Below are positions 27,013 through 39,001 of a DNA stretch of 64,000 nt, piece after piece. Origin of the DNA: Nocardiopsis sp. CNR-923 (GTDB lineage Bacteria; Actinomycetota; Actinomycetes; Streptosporangiales; Streptosporangiaceae); assembly GCF_001942255.1 (NCBI RefSeq), contig NZ_MKKC01000022.1:62001-126000 (forward strand), read 5' to 3'. Made by a program: the position numbers and the translations under genes. Every line of letters begins with the position of its first letter. The first letter of the stretch is position 1. The notes beneath the pieces are model-generated. The model saw only the letters and a list, made by a program, of their open reading frames with translations. It was not told the DNA's origin and did not search any database.

Positions 27013-28299
27013 ATGCCCCGACTCGACAGCAAGGCCATCCTCCAGGGCCGACGCTCCCGCTACTCGGCGACGCTCATCGTCGGCACCACGGTCAGCCTGG
27101 TGTGCCTCCTCGGCATGCTCGCCTACCTGTGGCTGCTGGCCGCCGCGGGCGGAGCGGCCGCCGGTATCGACGGCGCGGTCGGCTTCGCGGTCAGCCTGGT
27201 CGCCGCCGTCATCCCCGTGTCCGTGCTGGTGCCGCTCATCCTCATGCTCGACCGGTTCGAGCCCGAACCCGGATGGGTGCTGTTCTTCGCCTTCGTCTGG
27301 GGCGCCGGCGTGGCCGTGGTGGTGTCCCTGCTGCTCAACACCTGGGGCATGAACAACCTCACCGTCCCGCTGTACGGCGCGGACCTGGGGGACTACGTCG
27401 CCACCTCGGTGGTGGCTCCCATGGTCGAGGAGAGCGCCAAGGGCGCCGTCCTGCTCATCATCCTGTGGCGCCGCCGCCATGAGATCGACACCTTCACCGA
27501 CGGCGTCGTCTACGGCGCGATGGTCGCCACCGGCTTCGCCTTCACCGAGAACGTCCTGTACTTCCTCAGCGCGTTCTTCGACGACACGCTGGTCGCCACA
27601 TTCGCCATCAGGGGCCTGATCGCGCCCTTCGGCCACCCCATCTACACGGCGATGATCGGCGTCGGGGTCGCCTACGCGGCCATGCACACGGGCGTGACCC
27701 GCCTGTTCGCTCCCGTGGCCGGATGGGGTCTGGCGGTCGTGCTGCACGGCATGTGGAACGCCTCGACCCGCTTCGGGTGGCTCGGGCTCGCGGTCGCCTA
27801 CCTCGTGCTGTTCGCCGTGCTGATGTGCCTGTTGGGAACGGCTGTCCGGGACCGGCACGCCCAGATCCGGGCCATCGCCCAGTACCTGCCGCGTTACGTC
27901 CCCACCGGACTGGTGACGGGGGCCGACATCACCATGCTCAGCTCGATGGCCGGACGCCGCCGGGCCCGGGAGTGGGCGGCGAGCAACGCGGGCCGCCGCG
28001 GCCGTGCGGCGATGAAGGAGTACCAGCTGGCCGCGACCGAGCTGGCGCTGCTGCACAAGAAGCTCGACGCCGGTGTGCCGCGCGAGGACTGGAAGGTCCG
28101 CAGGGACTCGTTCCTGGCGCTCATGCACGTGGCGCGCGACACCTTCCTGGGGCGGATGCCGCAGCCGGTGACGCCCGGGTGGGCCGAGCGTCCGACCGAC
28201 TCGGGTTTCCTGCGTCGGTCGGACTTCGCCCACGTCATCGCTCAGGCGCGGGCCCAGCAAGACTACGTTCCCCGCCACGGTCAGCGTCCGGGGCACTGA
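27013..28299 (+). CDS. PrsW-family intramembrane metalloprotease
   Basis: Membrane protein of 428 residues. The PrsW motifs are all present: APMVEESAKG (EExxK), GFAFTENVLYFL (F-x-x-x-E-N), and two His-containing helices, FGHPIYTAMIGVGVAYA and VLHGMWNAS. About eight spans occupy residues 20-280, and the C-terminal 145 residues are cytosolic, basic and helical. PrsW of Bacillus cleaves an anti-sigma factor; the substrate here is unknown. ATG 27013 is chosen by comparison with the family since the ribosome site is weak. The 3' end overlaps the end of convergent ctaA by 65 bases. Confidence 0.85.
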   Translation: MPRLDSKAILQGRRSRYSATLIVGTTVSLVCLLGMLAYLWLLAAAGGAAAGIDGAVGFAVSLVAAVIPVSVLVPLILMLDRFEPEPGWVLFFAFVWGAGVAVVVSLLLNTWGMNNLTVPLYGADLGDYVATSVVAPMVEESAKGAVLLIILWRRRHEIDTFTDGVVYGAMVATGFAFTENVLYFLSAFFDDTLVATFAIRGLIAPFGHPIYTAMIGVGVAYAAMHTGVTRLFAPVAGWGLAVVLHGMWNASTRFGWLGLAVAYLVLFAVLMCLLGTAVRDRHAQIRAIAQYLPRYVPTGLVTGADITMLSSMAGRRRAREWAASNAGRRGRAAMKEYQLAATELALLHKKLDAGVPREDWKVRRDSFLALMHVARDTFLGRMPQPVTPGWAERPTDSGFLRRSDFAHVIAQARAQQDYVPRHGQRPGH

Positions 28300-29347
28300 G
28301 TTCGACGCCCTCCGGGACGAGCCGCGTGGTGGCGAAGTACAGGCGGCAGATCGCGATCCAGGTCAGCGCCGAGCCGAGCACGTGCAGCACCACCAGCCCC
28401 TCGGGCAGGGCGAGCGCGTACTGCGTGTAGCCCAGGACCCCCTGCAGGACCACCACCGCGACCAGGGCCAGTGCGCTGACCCGCACCGGGCGGCGCGCCC
28501 CGCCGCGCACGGCGATCACCGCGGCCAGGACCGCCGCCGCCAGGGTCAGCCAGGCCAGGGCGGAGTGCACGCGGGTGACAGCGCTCAGGGGCAGGTCCCA
28601 GCGCGGGGCCGCGGCGTCACCGCCGTGCGGCCCGGTCCCTGTGACCACGGTCCCGGCGACCAGCAGCAGGAACCCGATCACCAGCAGGCCGACGCTCAGT
28701 GCGTGCAGCATCGGGCCGACCGAGACCCGGGGCGTGCCCTCGGGCTCCCGGCAGCGCACGTACAGCGCCACGGCCAGGAGGGTCACCACCATCGACAGCA
28801 GGAAGTGCGTGGCGACCGAGGCCGGGTGCAGATCGGTCCACACGGTCACGCCGCCGACCACGCCCTGGCCGAGCACGCCGAGGGGGATGATCACGGCCAG
28901 GCGCGTCAGGTCGCGGCGCCGGGGCCGCGACCGCAGGACGGCCAGGAGGGTGATGAACCCGACCGCGAGCACGAGGAACGTGAGCGTGCGGTTGCCGAAC
29001 TCGATCGCGGCGTTGAGCGCCGCGTGCCCGGTCTCGACCGGCACGAAGCTCTCGGGAGTGCAGCGCGGCCACTCCGAGCACCCGAGCCCGGAGGACGTGA
29101 CGCGCACGGTGGCGCCGGTGACGGCGATCCCGGCGTTGACCACGATGTTGCCCAGCGCCCAGGCGCGCAGCGACCGCGGGGTCGGCGTCCAGATGGTGCG
29201 GGCGAGCAGGACGAGCGCCAGGACCCCGGTGGCGGCGACGGCGATCTGCCAGGCCCACAGCGGAGCGCCGAGGATCTCGATGGCCTCCGTCGCGAGCTGG
29301 GGGAGCGGGTGCGGGGCCGCGGTCGCGGCGTCCGGGAGCGCAAACAT
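28235..29347 (-). CDS. ctaA: Heme A synthase (COX15/CtaA)
   Basis: Membrane protein of 370 residues that oxidises heme O to heme A. Eight hydrophobic spans are visible. Heme and substrate ligands appear in ETGHAALNAAIEFGNR, DLHPASVATHFLLSM, VTRVHSALAW and VVLHVLGSALTW. The Cys pair of the extracellular loop is in GLGCSEWPRC, as in Bacillus and actinobacterial enzymes. It works after CtaB. The last 65 bases overlap the end of the convergent PrsW gene. Confidence 0.93.
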   Translation of the reverse strand: MFALPDAATAAPHPLPQLATEAIEILGAPLWAWQIAVAATGVLALVLLARTIWTPTPRSLRAWALGNIVVNAGIAVTGATVRVTSSGLGCSEWPRCTPESFVPVETGHAALNAAIEFGNRTLTFLVLAVGFITLLAVLRSRPRRRDLTRLAVIIPLGVLGQGVVGGVTVWTDLHPASVATHFLLSMVVTLLAVALYVRCREPEGTPRVSVGPMLHALSVGLLVIGFLLLVAGTVVTGTGPHGGDAAAPRWDLPLSAVTRVHSALAWLTLAAAVLAAVIAVRGGARRPVRVSALALVAVVVLQGVLGYTQYALALPEGLVVLHVLGSALTWIAICRLYFATTRLVPEGVELSAPDADRGGERSLAGPAPER

Positions 29348-29505
29348 ACGACAGACTGTAGTACACGGTTCCGGCTTCCCGCGCCCGCCCCTGTCTACCG
29401 TCGCGACCTGCGTCTATGTCACTCATCGCGCGTGGGCGCACCGTGCGGCGGAGTCATCGCGCGCAGGCGGCGCGGTTCGCTCCCGAGGGCGCCGCGCGGG
29501 GAGGC

Positions 29506-30438
29506 TCACTCGTTGCGGCGCGAAGGCGCGGAGGAGGGCTCGACCTCCCGTTCGTCCTCGCCCCGTCGTGTCGCGGTGCGCGTCGCCCCGGCACTGGCCG
29601 TGATGACGCAGGCGACGGCGATCCACTGCCAGACGGTGAGCAGCTCTCCCAGCAGCACCAGCCCCACCAGTGCGGCGGCGGCCGGTTGCAGGCTCATGAG
29701 GACGCCGAACACCCGCGGGGGCATCCGGCGCAGGGCCGTGAGCTCCAGCGTGTAGGGCACCACCGAGGAGAGCACGCCCACGGCCAGGCCGAACAACAGC
29801 AGCCGCCAGTCGAGCAGCGCGGCGCCGCCCTGGGCGACGCCCATGGGGGCCAGGAGCACCACGCCGGCCACGCTCGCGACCGCCAACCCCGACGCCCCGT
29901 CGAAGCGCCGCCCGGTGGCGGCGCTCAGCAGGATGTATCCCGCCCACGCCGTCGCGGCCAGCACCGCGAACACGACGCCCCACGGGTCCAGGGAGCCCGA
30001 CTCCAGGCCCAGCGCGACCACGCCCAGCCCGGCCAGCCCGGCCCACAGCAGGTCGACGCGCCGGCGTGAGCCCAGGACCGCGATGGACAGCGGTCCCAGG
30101 TACTCGATGGTGACCGCGATCCCCAACGGGATGCGCGCGAAGGCCTGGTAGATGAAGAAGTTCATCAGCGCCAGCGACACCCCGTAGCCGAGGACGACCG
30201 TCCAGTCGCCCAGGCCGCGCCCGCGCAGGACGGGGCGCGCCACCACGACGAGCAGCGCGGCCGAGGTGAGCAGCCTGAGCCAGACCACGGCGGCCGGGGG
30301 CAGTACCCCGAACAGGTTCTTGGCCACCCCCGCGCCGATCTGAACGGAGGAGATGCCGACCAGGACCAGCCAGACCGGAGGCGCCGACTCCAGGATCGCG
30401 CGTGGCGCGGCGATGGCCCGGCCCGACGAGGAGCTCAT
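29506..30438 (-). CDS. EamA-family (DMT) transporter
   Basis: Protein of 310 residues with ten predicted membrane spans in two EamA repeats, resembling RhtA-type exporters of amino acids or metabolites. Typical segments are LPPAAVVWLRLLTSAALLVV, MNFFIYQAFARIPLGIAVTI and LGPLSIAVLGSRR in repeat 1 and VVPYTLELTALRRMPPRVFG with LLGELLTVWQWIAVACVI in repeat 2. The C-terminus is charged. ATG 30438 is 7 bases from the stop of the upstream membrane-protein gene, so both are probably cotranscribed. The substrate is not predictable. Confidence 0.85.
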   Translation of the reverse strand: MSSSSGRAIAAPRAILESAPPVWLVLVGISSVQIGAGVAKNLFGVLPPAAVVWLRLLTSAALLVVVARPVLRGRGLGDWTVVLGYGVSLALMNFFIYQAFARIPLGIAVTIEYLGPLSIAVLGSRRRVDLLWAGLAGLGVVALGLESGSLDPWGVVFAVLAATAWAGYILLSAATGRRFDGASGLAVASVAGVVLLAPMGVAQGGAALLDWRLLLFGLAVGVLSSVVPYTLELTALRRMPPRVFGVLMSLQPAAAALVGLVLLGELLTVWQWIAVACVITASAGATRTATRRGEDEREVEPSSAPSRRNE

Positions 30439-30444
30439 AGTGGA

Positions 30445-30822
30445 TCATCCTATGTTTTGGGCGTCCCGCTTCGCGACGGCGGGTGTTCCGGAGTCCTCGT
30501 CCCCGGAACCGCTCTCCCCGGAGCGGCGCGGGCCGACCAGCGCGGCCAGGAGCAGGAGCCACGCCACGACCACCAGGCCTGGCTGGAGAAGCGTCACCAC
30601 CAGCCCGTACACCGTCCTTTCGGCCTGGTCGGCCAGCGTCTGCGCGCCGATCCACGCGTACGGCAGAGCCGCGGCGGCCAGATTGGTGAGCAGGGCGGCC
30701 CACACCAGTGCGCGCCGTGCCGGACGCCGCCGCGCCAGCACCGCCCCGCCCACCGCGAGCAGGAACAGGGGTGGTCCGAGATGGCGGACGGCGATGAACC
30801 AGGGAACTCCGATGGCCTCCAT
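30445..30822 (-). CDS. Small membrane protein, unknown
   Basis: Protein of 125 residues with three predicted spans (LGPPLFLLAVGGAVLA, ALVWAALLTNLAAAALPYA and VVTLLQPGLVVVAWLLLLAAL) and a Ser/Gly/Glu-rich tail. ATG 30822 is preferred to an earlier in-frame codon because the extension is not hydrophobic and lacks a ribosome site. It precedes the EamA gene with 6 bases between. No family recognised. Confidence 0.5.
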   Translation of the reverse strand: MEAIGVPWFIAVRHLGPPLFLLAVGGAVLARRRPARRALVWAALLTNLAAAALPYAWIGAQTLADQAERTVYGLVVTLLQPGLVVVAWLLLLAALVGPRRSGESGSGDEDSGTPAVAKRDAQNIG

Positions 30823-31124
30823 GGCGGCCGACCCTATCGGGCAGTTGCCGCCACGACCGGGCAACATGCGTGAAACGGAGCATGTGGTGTGGAATGGGGA
30901 TGGGTCGTCGCGGACACGGCCCCCACCCCAGCGCCGACCAGCAGTGGCGGCTGCTCCCGCTGTCCTGAGCGGTCGGACACCCCACGGGGGTCACCGTTCG
31001 TCAGGGCTGGCGAAGGGGGCGAGCCGCGTGGGGAGGAACGGGCGACACACGTCGTCGAGCAGGAGCGGTCCATGCCTTCGGGACGCCCGGACACGGTCCG
31101 AGGCCGCGCACGGGACCACGCCGT
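30823..31124. other. Intergenic, nothing recognised
   Basis: About 300 bases upstream of the small membrane protein gene and downstream of the ABC permease. Overlapping open frames are shadows. It likely contains the promoter of the membrane protein/EamA pair. Confidence 0.4.
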
Positions 31125-31957
31125 CTACTCCCAGCGGAACAGGCGGCTGGCCAGCAGCGCGGCCACGGCCGTCCACACGGCCAGGACCGCGAAGGAGGCC
31201 GAACCGGGCAGTGACCCGTCGACCAGCACCGACCGAAGTCCCGAGGTGAGCGCGGTGATCGGCAGCGCCGCCACCGCCTGCTCGACCGGCTCGGGGAAGC
31301 CGCTGGTCGGGAAGAGCACCCCTCCCAGTCCCAGCATGAGCACGTACACCAGGTTGGCTCCGGCGAGCGTGGCCTCCGCGCGCAGGTCCCCGCCATCAGC
31401 AGCCCGAGCGAGCTGAACGCGGCCGTGGCCAGCAGCAGCAGGGCCAGCGCCGCCGCCGCGCCGACCGGTGCGAGCGAGGGAGACCAGCCCAGCAGCAGGG
31501 CGGCCGAGCACAGCACCACGAGTTGGATCGCCTGCACGCCGAGCACGGCAAGGGTCTTGGCCGCCAGCAGTCCGAACCGCGACAGGGGAGTCGCACCCAG
31601 GCGTTTGAGCACCCCGTAGCGCCGTTCGAAGCCGGTTCCGATGGCCAGGCCGGTGAAGGAGGTGGACATGACCGCCAGCGCCAGGACGCCGGGCGTCAGG
31701 GCGTCCACGCGGGAGCCCTCGCCCACGTCCAGGACCGAGGTGAGACTGAACCCCACCAGCAGCAGGACCGGGATGACCATGGTCAGCAGGAACTGCTCGC
31801 CGTGCCGCAGCATGATCCGCAGCTCCATCCCGGCCTGCGCGGTGACCATCCGCCACGCCGGGGCGGCCCGCGGGTCGGGGCGGAACAGGTCCGCGTCGCC
31901 GTCGTGGGCGCCTCCGACGGGGGCGGCCGTGGGCGTGCTGGAGGTGTGCTCGGTCAT
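31125..31957 (-). CDS. ABC-2 type permease, frameshifted
   Basis: Exporter membrane subunit of 277 residues after repair. The N-terminal half reads ELRIMLRHGEQFLLTMVIPV, then TPGVLALAVMSTSFTGLAIG and FERRYGVLKRLGATPLSR, a standard ABC-2 permease. After SSLGLLMAG the frame breaks near 31397 in a G run; one added G gives DLRAEATLAGANLVYVLML and on to FPEPVEQAVAALPITALTSG. Six spans result. ATG 31957 overlaps the ATPase stop (ATGA), so the two subunits are coupled. Confidence 0.85.
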
Positions 31958-32898
31958 CAGTCGCGCAGTTCCCGGCCGGTGAGTTCGAGGAAGACGTCTT
32001 CGAGGGTACGCCGCCGCACGCGCAGGTCCTCGGCGAGGATCCCGGCCGAGGCGCACCAGGCGGTGACCGTGGCCAGGAACTCCGGGCCCAGGGCGTCGGG
32101 GTCGTCGGTGGTGACCACGTACTCGCGGCCGCCGCCGACGGCGGTCGCGGACCCGACCCGGCTGCCCTCGGGCAGGGCGGCCAGCAGGGCCGCGGCGTCC
32201 AGGGCCCCGGGGGTCGAGAAGCGCACCTCGCGGCGGTCGCCGGTGAGCTCGCGGGGGCTGCCCTCCGCGACCACGGAGCCCCGGTCGACGACGATGACGT
32301 GGTCGGCGAGCCGCTCGGCCTCGTCCATGTGGTGGGTGGTGAGGATCACGGCGACCCCGGCGGCGCGCAGGGAGGCCACCAGGTCCCAGGTGGCCATCCG
32401 CGCCTGCGGGTCCAGGCCGGCGGTCGGTTCGTCGAGGAAGACCAGTTCGGGGCGGCCGACCACGGCACAGGCCAGGGAGAGGCGCTGCTGCTGGCCGCCG
32501 GACAGGCGGCGGAACGGGGTGGCGGCGGCGGAGGCCAGGCCGAGGCGCTCCAGTAGGAGGCCGGGGTCGATCGGACGGGCGTGGAAGGAGGCCATCAGGC
32601 GCAGCCACTCGCCCGTGCGGGCGCCGGTGGGCACGCCGCCGGACTGCGGCATCACACCGACGCGTGGCTTGAGCGCGGCGGCGTCGGCGACCGGGTCCAG
32701 GCCCAGCACGCGCACCCGTCCGCCGTCGGCGCGGCGGAACCCCTCGCAGATCTCGATGGTGCTCGTCTTGCCCGCGCCGTTGGGGCCGAGCAGCGCCGTC
32801 ACCGCGCCCCTGTGCGCGGTGAACGTGAGGTCGGTGACTGCGGTGGTGGCGCCGTATCGCTTGACCAGGTCGACGACCTCGACCGCGGCTGTGTCCAT
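31957..32898 (-). CDS. ABC transporter ATP-binding protein (DrrA/NodI-like)
   Basis: ATPase of 313 residues. Walker A is LLGPNGAGKTST, the Q-loop region is GVMPQSGGVP, the signature is RRLSGGQQQRLSLA, Walker B is ELVFLDEPTAGLD, and the switch His is in LTTHHMDEAERLA. The C-terminal 80 residues are the extra domain of drug and antibiotic exporters. ATG 32898 is chosen because the protein then starts just before the usual VEVVDLVKRYG. It pairs with the ABC-2 permease. Substrate unknown. Confidence 0.9.
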   Translation of the reverse strand: MDTAAVEVVDLVKRYGATTAVTDLTFTAHRGAVTALLGPNGAGKTSTIEICEGFRRADGGRVRVLGLDPVADAAALKPRVGVMPQSGGVPTGARTGEWLRLMASFHARPIDPGLLLERLGLASAAATPFRRLSGGQQQRLSLACAVVGRPELVFLDEPTAGLDPQARMATWDLVASLRAAGVAVILTTHHMDEAERLADHVIVVDRGSVVAEGSPRELTGDRREVRFSTPGALDAAALLAALPEGSRVGSATAVGGGREYVVTTDDPDALGPEFLATVTAWCASAGILAEDLRVRRRTLEDVFLELTGRELRD

Positions 32899-33088
32899 GG
32901 GCCATGAGTCTACGTGCGGCCCGGTGGGGCGCGGCACCGGCCGGGGAGGGCGGTTCGGGGCCGGGGGCGCGGGGACTCCGGCGAGGGGTGTCCATATTCC
33001 GGCGCACTGTCCCGACATCTGGGACGACGGATCGTTCCTGCGCCGATCGGCGTGGTGGCTGGCCGACGGTCGGCGCGTGAATGCGCAG

Positions 33089-33107
33089 TTAGGCAAGGCT
33101 GACCTTC
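33089..33107. promoter_or_regulatory. IdeR/DmdR-type iron box upstream of the suf operon
   Basis: TTAGGCAAGGCTGACCTTC matches the 19-bp actinobacterial iron box (consensus TTAGGTTAGGCTAACCTAA) at most positions, including both conserved half sites. It lies about 100 bases upstream of the sufR start, in the AT-richer stretch 33080-33180 that probably holds the promoter. This would place Fe-S cluster assembly under iron control in addition to SufR. Confidence 0.55.
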
Positions 33108-33209
33108 GTGACGAAGGGCATGAATGCGGGTTTGCCTACGCGGACTTATTTAGGCCACACTGATGTTGTCAAAAACACGAGCGGCGTCCGGAGAAGGGAG
33201 GGGAGCGCT

Positions 33210-33986
33210 GTGCCCGACGCGACCAGTGTGCCCCGCCCGATGTCCGGTCCCGATCGCGGGGCCGAGAACGGCACCCGTGCCCGGGTCGCGCGGCTCATTC
33301 TCGAACAGGGTCCGATCACCGCCTCCTCCCTGGGAGAACGGCTCGGACTCACCCCGGCGGCCATCCGCCGTCACCTCGACAACCTGACCAGCGAGGGCAT
33401 GGTCGAGGCCCGCGACGCACGACCCGCCGGCGGACGCCGTCGCAGGGGTCGCCCAGCGCGCGTCTTCGCCATCACCGAGGCCGGACGGGACGCCTTCGTC
33501 CACGCCTACGACGACCTCGCCTCCAGCGCGCTCCGCTTCCTCGCGGAGGCCGCCGGCCCCGAGGCCGTGGGCGAGTTCGCCCAGCGTCAGGTCGCCGACC
33601 TGGAGAGGCGCTACAAGCCATTGCTGGACGCGGTTCCTCCCGAACAGCGCGTGCGGCTCCTGGCCGAGGCCCTGTCCAACGACGGTTACGCCGCCACCGC
33701 GGGCCGGGCGCCCGCACCCGGGGGCGGTGACCAACTGTGCCAGCACCACTGCCCCGTCGCCCACGTCGCCGCCGAGTTCCCGCAGCTCTGCGAGGCCGAG
33801 ATCGAGGCGTTCTCGCGGCTTCTGGGCACCCCGGTGCGCCGACTGGCCACCATCGCCCACGGCGACGGTGTCTGCACCACGCACGTCACCCCTCGGGGGG
33901 ACGGGGCGGGCGGGGGCGATGGCACCCCCGCGACCAACGCCACCCGCCAGGGGGCGGGCGGCTCGGAACACCACAAGGACGTCTGA
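33210..33986 (+). CDS. sufR: SufR-type Fe-S cluster assembly regulator
   Basis: Regulator of 258 residues. The winged helix spans [20 protein letters not shown] to [18 protein letters not shown] and a basic wing [15 protein letters not shown]. The cluster-binding segment is [20 protein letters not shown] plus a later GVCTTH, the Cys set of actinobacterial SufR. A disordered Gly-rich tail follows. GTG 33210 has GGAGAAGGGAGGGG upstream. It is the first gene of the suf operon and in other actinobacteria represses that operon when loaded with a cluster. Confidence 0.9.
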   Translation: MPDATSVPRPMSGPDRGAENGTRARVARLILEQGPITASSLGERLGLTPAAIRRHLDNLTSEGMVEARDARPAGGRRRRGRPARVFAITEAGRDAFVHAYDDLASSALRFLAEAAGPEAVGEFAQRQVADLERRYKPLLDAVPPEQRVRLLAEALSNDGYAATAGRAPAPGGGDQLCQHHCPVAHVAAEFPQLCEAEIEAFSRLLGTPVRRLATIAHGDGVCTTHVTPRGDGAGGGDGTPATNATRQGAGGSEHHKDV

Positions 33987-34005
33987 GTCCAGGAGGAGTC
34001 CGCGC

Positions 34006-35418
34006 ATGACGTCTATCGCGCACCCCGAGCTCGAAGGGCTCGGCAACTACGAGTACGGCTGGGCCGACTCCGACGAGGCCGGGTCGAAGGCCCGTCGCGG
34101 TCTCAACGAAGAGGTCGTTCGCGACATCTCCGACAAGAAGGACGAGCCGGAGTGGATGACCAAGCTCCGCCTCAAGTCCCTGCGGCTCTTCGACAAGAAG
34201 CCCATGCCCAACTGGGGCGCGGACCTGTCCGGGATCGACTTCGACAAGATCAAGTACTTCGTGCGGTCCACGGAGAAGCAGGCGGCCTCCTGGGAGGACC
34301 TGCCCGAGGACATCAAGAACACCTATGACAAGCTGGGCATCCCCGAGGCCGAGAAGCAGCGCCTCGTCGCCGGTGTGGCCGCGCAGTACGAGTCCGAGGT
34401 GGTCTACCACCAGATCCGTGAGGACCTGGAGGAGCAGGGTGTCATCTTCCTGGACACCGACACCGCCCTCAAGGAGCACCCGGAGATCTTCGAGGAGTAC
34501 TTCGGCTCGGTGATCCCGCCCGGTGACAACAAGTTCGCCGCGCTGAACACCGCCGTGTGGAGCGGTGGCTCCTTCATCTACGTTCCCAAGAACGTCCACG
34601 TGGAGATTCCGCTCCAGGCCTACTTCCGGATCAACACCGAGAACATGGGCCAGTTCGAGCGGACGCTGATCATCGTCGACGAGGGCGCCTACGTCCACTA
34701 CGTCGAGGGCTGCACCGCCCCGATCTACAAGTCGGACTCGCTGCACTCCGCGGTCGTCGAGATCATCGTCAAGAAGAACGCGCGCTGCCGCTACACGACC
34801 ATCCAGAACTGGTCGAACAACGTCTTCAACCTGGTCACCAAGCGCGCCATCGCCGAAGAAGGCGCCACCATGGAGTGGATCGACGGCAACATCGGCTCCC
34901 AGGTCACCATGAAGTACCCGGCCGTCTACCTCATGGGCGAGCACGCCAAGGGCGAGACCCTCTCGATCGCGTTCGCGGGTGAGGGCCAGCACCAGGACAC
35001 CGGCTCCAAGATGGTGCACTGCGCGCCCAACACCTCCTCCACCATCATCTCCAAGTCGGTGGCACGAGGCGGGGGCCGCGCCTCCTACCGGGGCCTGGTG
35101 CAGGTGCAGGAGGGCGCCGACCACGCCAAGTCCTCCGTCAAGTGCGACGCGCTGCTGATCGACACCATCAGCCGGTCGGACACCTACCCCTACAACGACC
35201 TGCGCGAGGACGACGCCGAGCTCGCGCACGAGGCGACCGTCTCCAAGGTCAGCGAGGACCAGCTGTTCTACCTCATGAGCCGAGGGATGGACGAGGACGA
35301 GGCCATGGCCATGATCGTGCGCGGGTTCGTCGAGCCCATCGCGCGCGAGCTGCCCATGGAGTACGCGCTGGAACTGAACCGGCTGATCGAGCTTCAGATG
35401 GAAGGAGCGGTTGGTTAA
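34006..35418 (+). CDS. sufB: Fe-S cluster assembly scaffold SufB
   Basis: Protein of 470 residues, scaffold subunit of the SufBCD complex. The sequence is highly conserved: [60 protein letters not shown] (with the cluster-site Cys), and [19 protein letters not shown] 34006 follows AGGAGGAG. Codon use is less GC-extreme than its neighbours, as for highly expressed genes. Confidence 0.97.
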   Translation: MTSIAHPELEGLGNYEYGWADSDEAGSKARRGLNEEVVRDISDKKDEPEWMTKLRLKSLRLFDKKPMPNWGADLSGIDFDKIKYFVRSTEKQAASWEDLPEDIKNTYDKLGIPEAEKQRLVAGVAAQYESEVVYHQIREDLEEQGVIFLDTDTALKEHPEIFEEYFGSVIPPGDNKFAALNTAVWSGGSFIYVPKNVHVEIPLQAYFRINTENMGQFERTLIIVDEGAYVHYVEGCTAPIYKSDSLHSAVVEIIVKKNARCRYTTIQNWSNNVFNLVTKRAIAEEGATMEWIDGNIGSQVTMKYPAVYLMGEHAKGETLSIAFAGEGQHQDTGSKMVHCAPNTSSTIISKSVARGGGRASYRGLVQVQEGADHAKSSVKCDALLIDTISRSDTYPYNDLREDDAELAHEATVSKVSEDQLFYLMSRGMDEDEAMAMIVRGFVEPIARELPMEYALELNRLIELQMEGAVG

Positions 35419-35419
35419 G

Positions 35420-36580
35420 TTGACCAGCCCGAGCATCGAACCCAAGGCCCACAGTCACGGTCTCGGGGACATCCCGTTCTCCAAGTTGGCCACCCACGGG
35501 TCCTTCGACGTGAACGACTTCCCCGTCCCCACCGGTCGTGAGGAGGAGTGGCGGTTCACCCCGATCCGCCGCCTCCGGGGCCTGCACGACGGCAGCGCCG
35601 TCGCCGACGGCGCCGACAAGCTCGACGTCGACGCCCCCGAGGGCGTCACGGTGGAGCGCGTCGGCCGCGACGACTCCCGGATCGGCGCCGCCGGGCGCCC
35701 CGCGGACCGCGTGGTCGCCCAGGCCCACACCTCCTTCGAGGAGGCCACGGTCGTCACCGTCGCCCAGGGCAGGGCACTGGACCGGCACGTGACCATCGAA
35801 CGCCAGGCCCAGGGCGGGACCCGCTTCGACCAGTACGTCATCGACGTCAAGCCGCTGGCCGAAGCGGTCATCGTCCTCAACCAGACCGGCGGCGGCGTGC
35901 GCGCGGGCAGCGTGGACGTCCACGTCGGCGAGGGCGCCCGGCTCACGCTCGTCAGCGTGCAGGACTGGGACGGCGACGCCGTCGACGTCACCCAGCACAA
36001 CGCCCAGGTCGCCAAGGACGCCACGTTCAAGTCGATCGTCATCACGCTGGGCGGCGACCTGGTCCGGCTCTCCCCGAAGGTGGCCTACACCGGGCGCGGC
36101 GGCAACGCCGAGCTGCACGGCCTGTACTTCACCGGGGACGGCCAGCACCACGAGCACCGCTCGTTGATCGACCACAACCTCTCGCACACCCGCTCCCGCG
36201 TGGAGTACAAGGGCGCGCTGAGCGGCAAGGACGCGCACGGCGTCTGGATCGGTGACGTGATCATCGGCGAGGGCACCACCGGCACGGACTCCTACGAGCA
36301 CAACCGCAACCTCCAGCTCACCGACGACACCCGGGTGGACTCGGTGCCGAACCTGGAGATCTTCACCGGTGAGGTGGAGGGCGCCGGCCACGCCGCTGCC
36401 AGCGGTCGCCTCGACGACATCCACCTGTTCTACCTGCGCTCGCGCGGTATCCCGGAGGACGAGGCACGCCGCCTGGTCATCCGCGGCTACTTCCTGGAGC
36501 TCATCAACCGGATCCCGGTCGAGGACCTGCGCGAGGAGATCATGGCCAAGGTCGAGCGGAAGCTGGCCGCGCATGAGTGA
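35420..36580 (+). CDS. sufD: Fe-S cluster assembly protein SufD
   Basis: Protein of 386 residues that pairs with SufB and SufC. Landmarks are FPVPTGREEEWRFTPIRRL near the N-terminus, FTGDGQHHEHRSLIDHNLS and VEGAGHAAASGRLDD, then FYLRSRGIPEDEARRLVIRG. I choose TTG 35420, right after the sufB TAA, with AAGGAG 12 bases upstream; TTG 35411 would leave only three bases after the ribosome site. The stop overlaps the Rieske gene start. Confidence 0.95.
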   Translation: MTSPSIEPKAHSHGLGDIPFSKLATHGSFDVNDFPVPTGREEEWRFTPIRRLRGLHDGSAVADGADKLDVDAPEGVTVERVGRDDSRIGAAGRPADRVVAQAHTSFEEATVVTVAQGRALDRHVTIERQAQGGTRFDQYVIDVKPLAEAVIVLNQTGGGVRAGSVDVHVGEGARLTLVSVQDWDGDAVDVTQHNAQVAKDATFKSIVITLGGDLVRLSPKVAYTGRGGNAELHGLYFTGDGQHHEHRSLIDHNLSHTRSRVEYKGALSGKDAHGVWIGDVIIGEGTTGTDSYEHNRNLQLTDDTRVDSVPNLEIFTGEVEGAGHAAASGRLDDIHLFYLRSRGIPEDEARRLVIRGYFLELINRIPVEDLREEIMAKVERKLAAHE

Positions 36581-36907
36581 GACCACGCAGTGGGTGAAGG
36601 TCGCCGAGCTCTCCGAGATCCCCGAGGAGGGGGCTCTGGGGATCGAACTCGACGACCGGACCCCGGTCGCCTGGTCCGCTCCGAGGGCGAGGTCTACGCC
36701 GTGCGGGACGTGTGCTCGCACGCCGAGGTCCGCCTCTCGGAGGGCGAGGTCGAGGACGGCACCATCGAGTGCTGGCTGCACGGTTCCTGCTTCGACCTGA
36801 GCTCGGGGGCGCCGATCAACCCGCCCGCCACCCAGCCGGTTCCCACCTACGACGTGAAGATCGACGGCGACGACGTGCTCGTGTCGCTGGATGAGAAGAA
36901 TTCCTGA
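36573..36907 (+). CDS. Rieske-type ferredoxin of the suf operon, frameshifted
   Basis: Small [2Fe-2S] protein of 111 residues after repair, regularly found between sufD and sufC in actinobacteria. ATG 36573 overlaps the sufD stop by 8 bases. The N-terminus reads SETTQWVKVAELSEIPEEG and GIELDDRTPVA. A break near 36672 follows; one added base continues VRSEGEVYAVRDVCSHAEVR and ECWLHGSCFDL. The cluster ligands C-x-H and C-x-x-H are intact. It may supply electrons for cluster assembly. Confidence 0.88.
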
Positions 36908-36915
36908 GGCCTGAT

Positions 36916-38978
<2,063 letters not shown>

Positions 38979-39001
38979 AGCGAGCGAGGAACAGCCTGAC
39001 C

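Noticed and set aside
36573-36907. Programmed frameshift in the Rieske gene
   Set aside because: No slippery heptamer or downstream structure was evident, and the same one-base loss pattern occurs in many unrelated genes.
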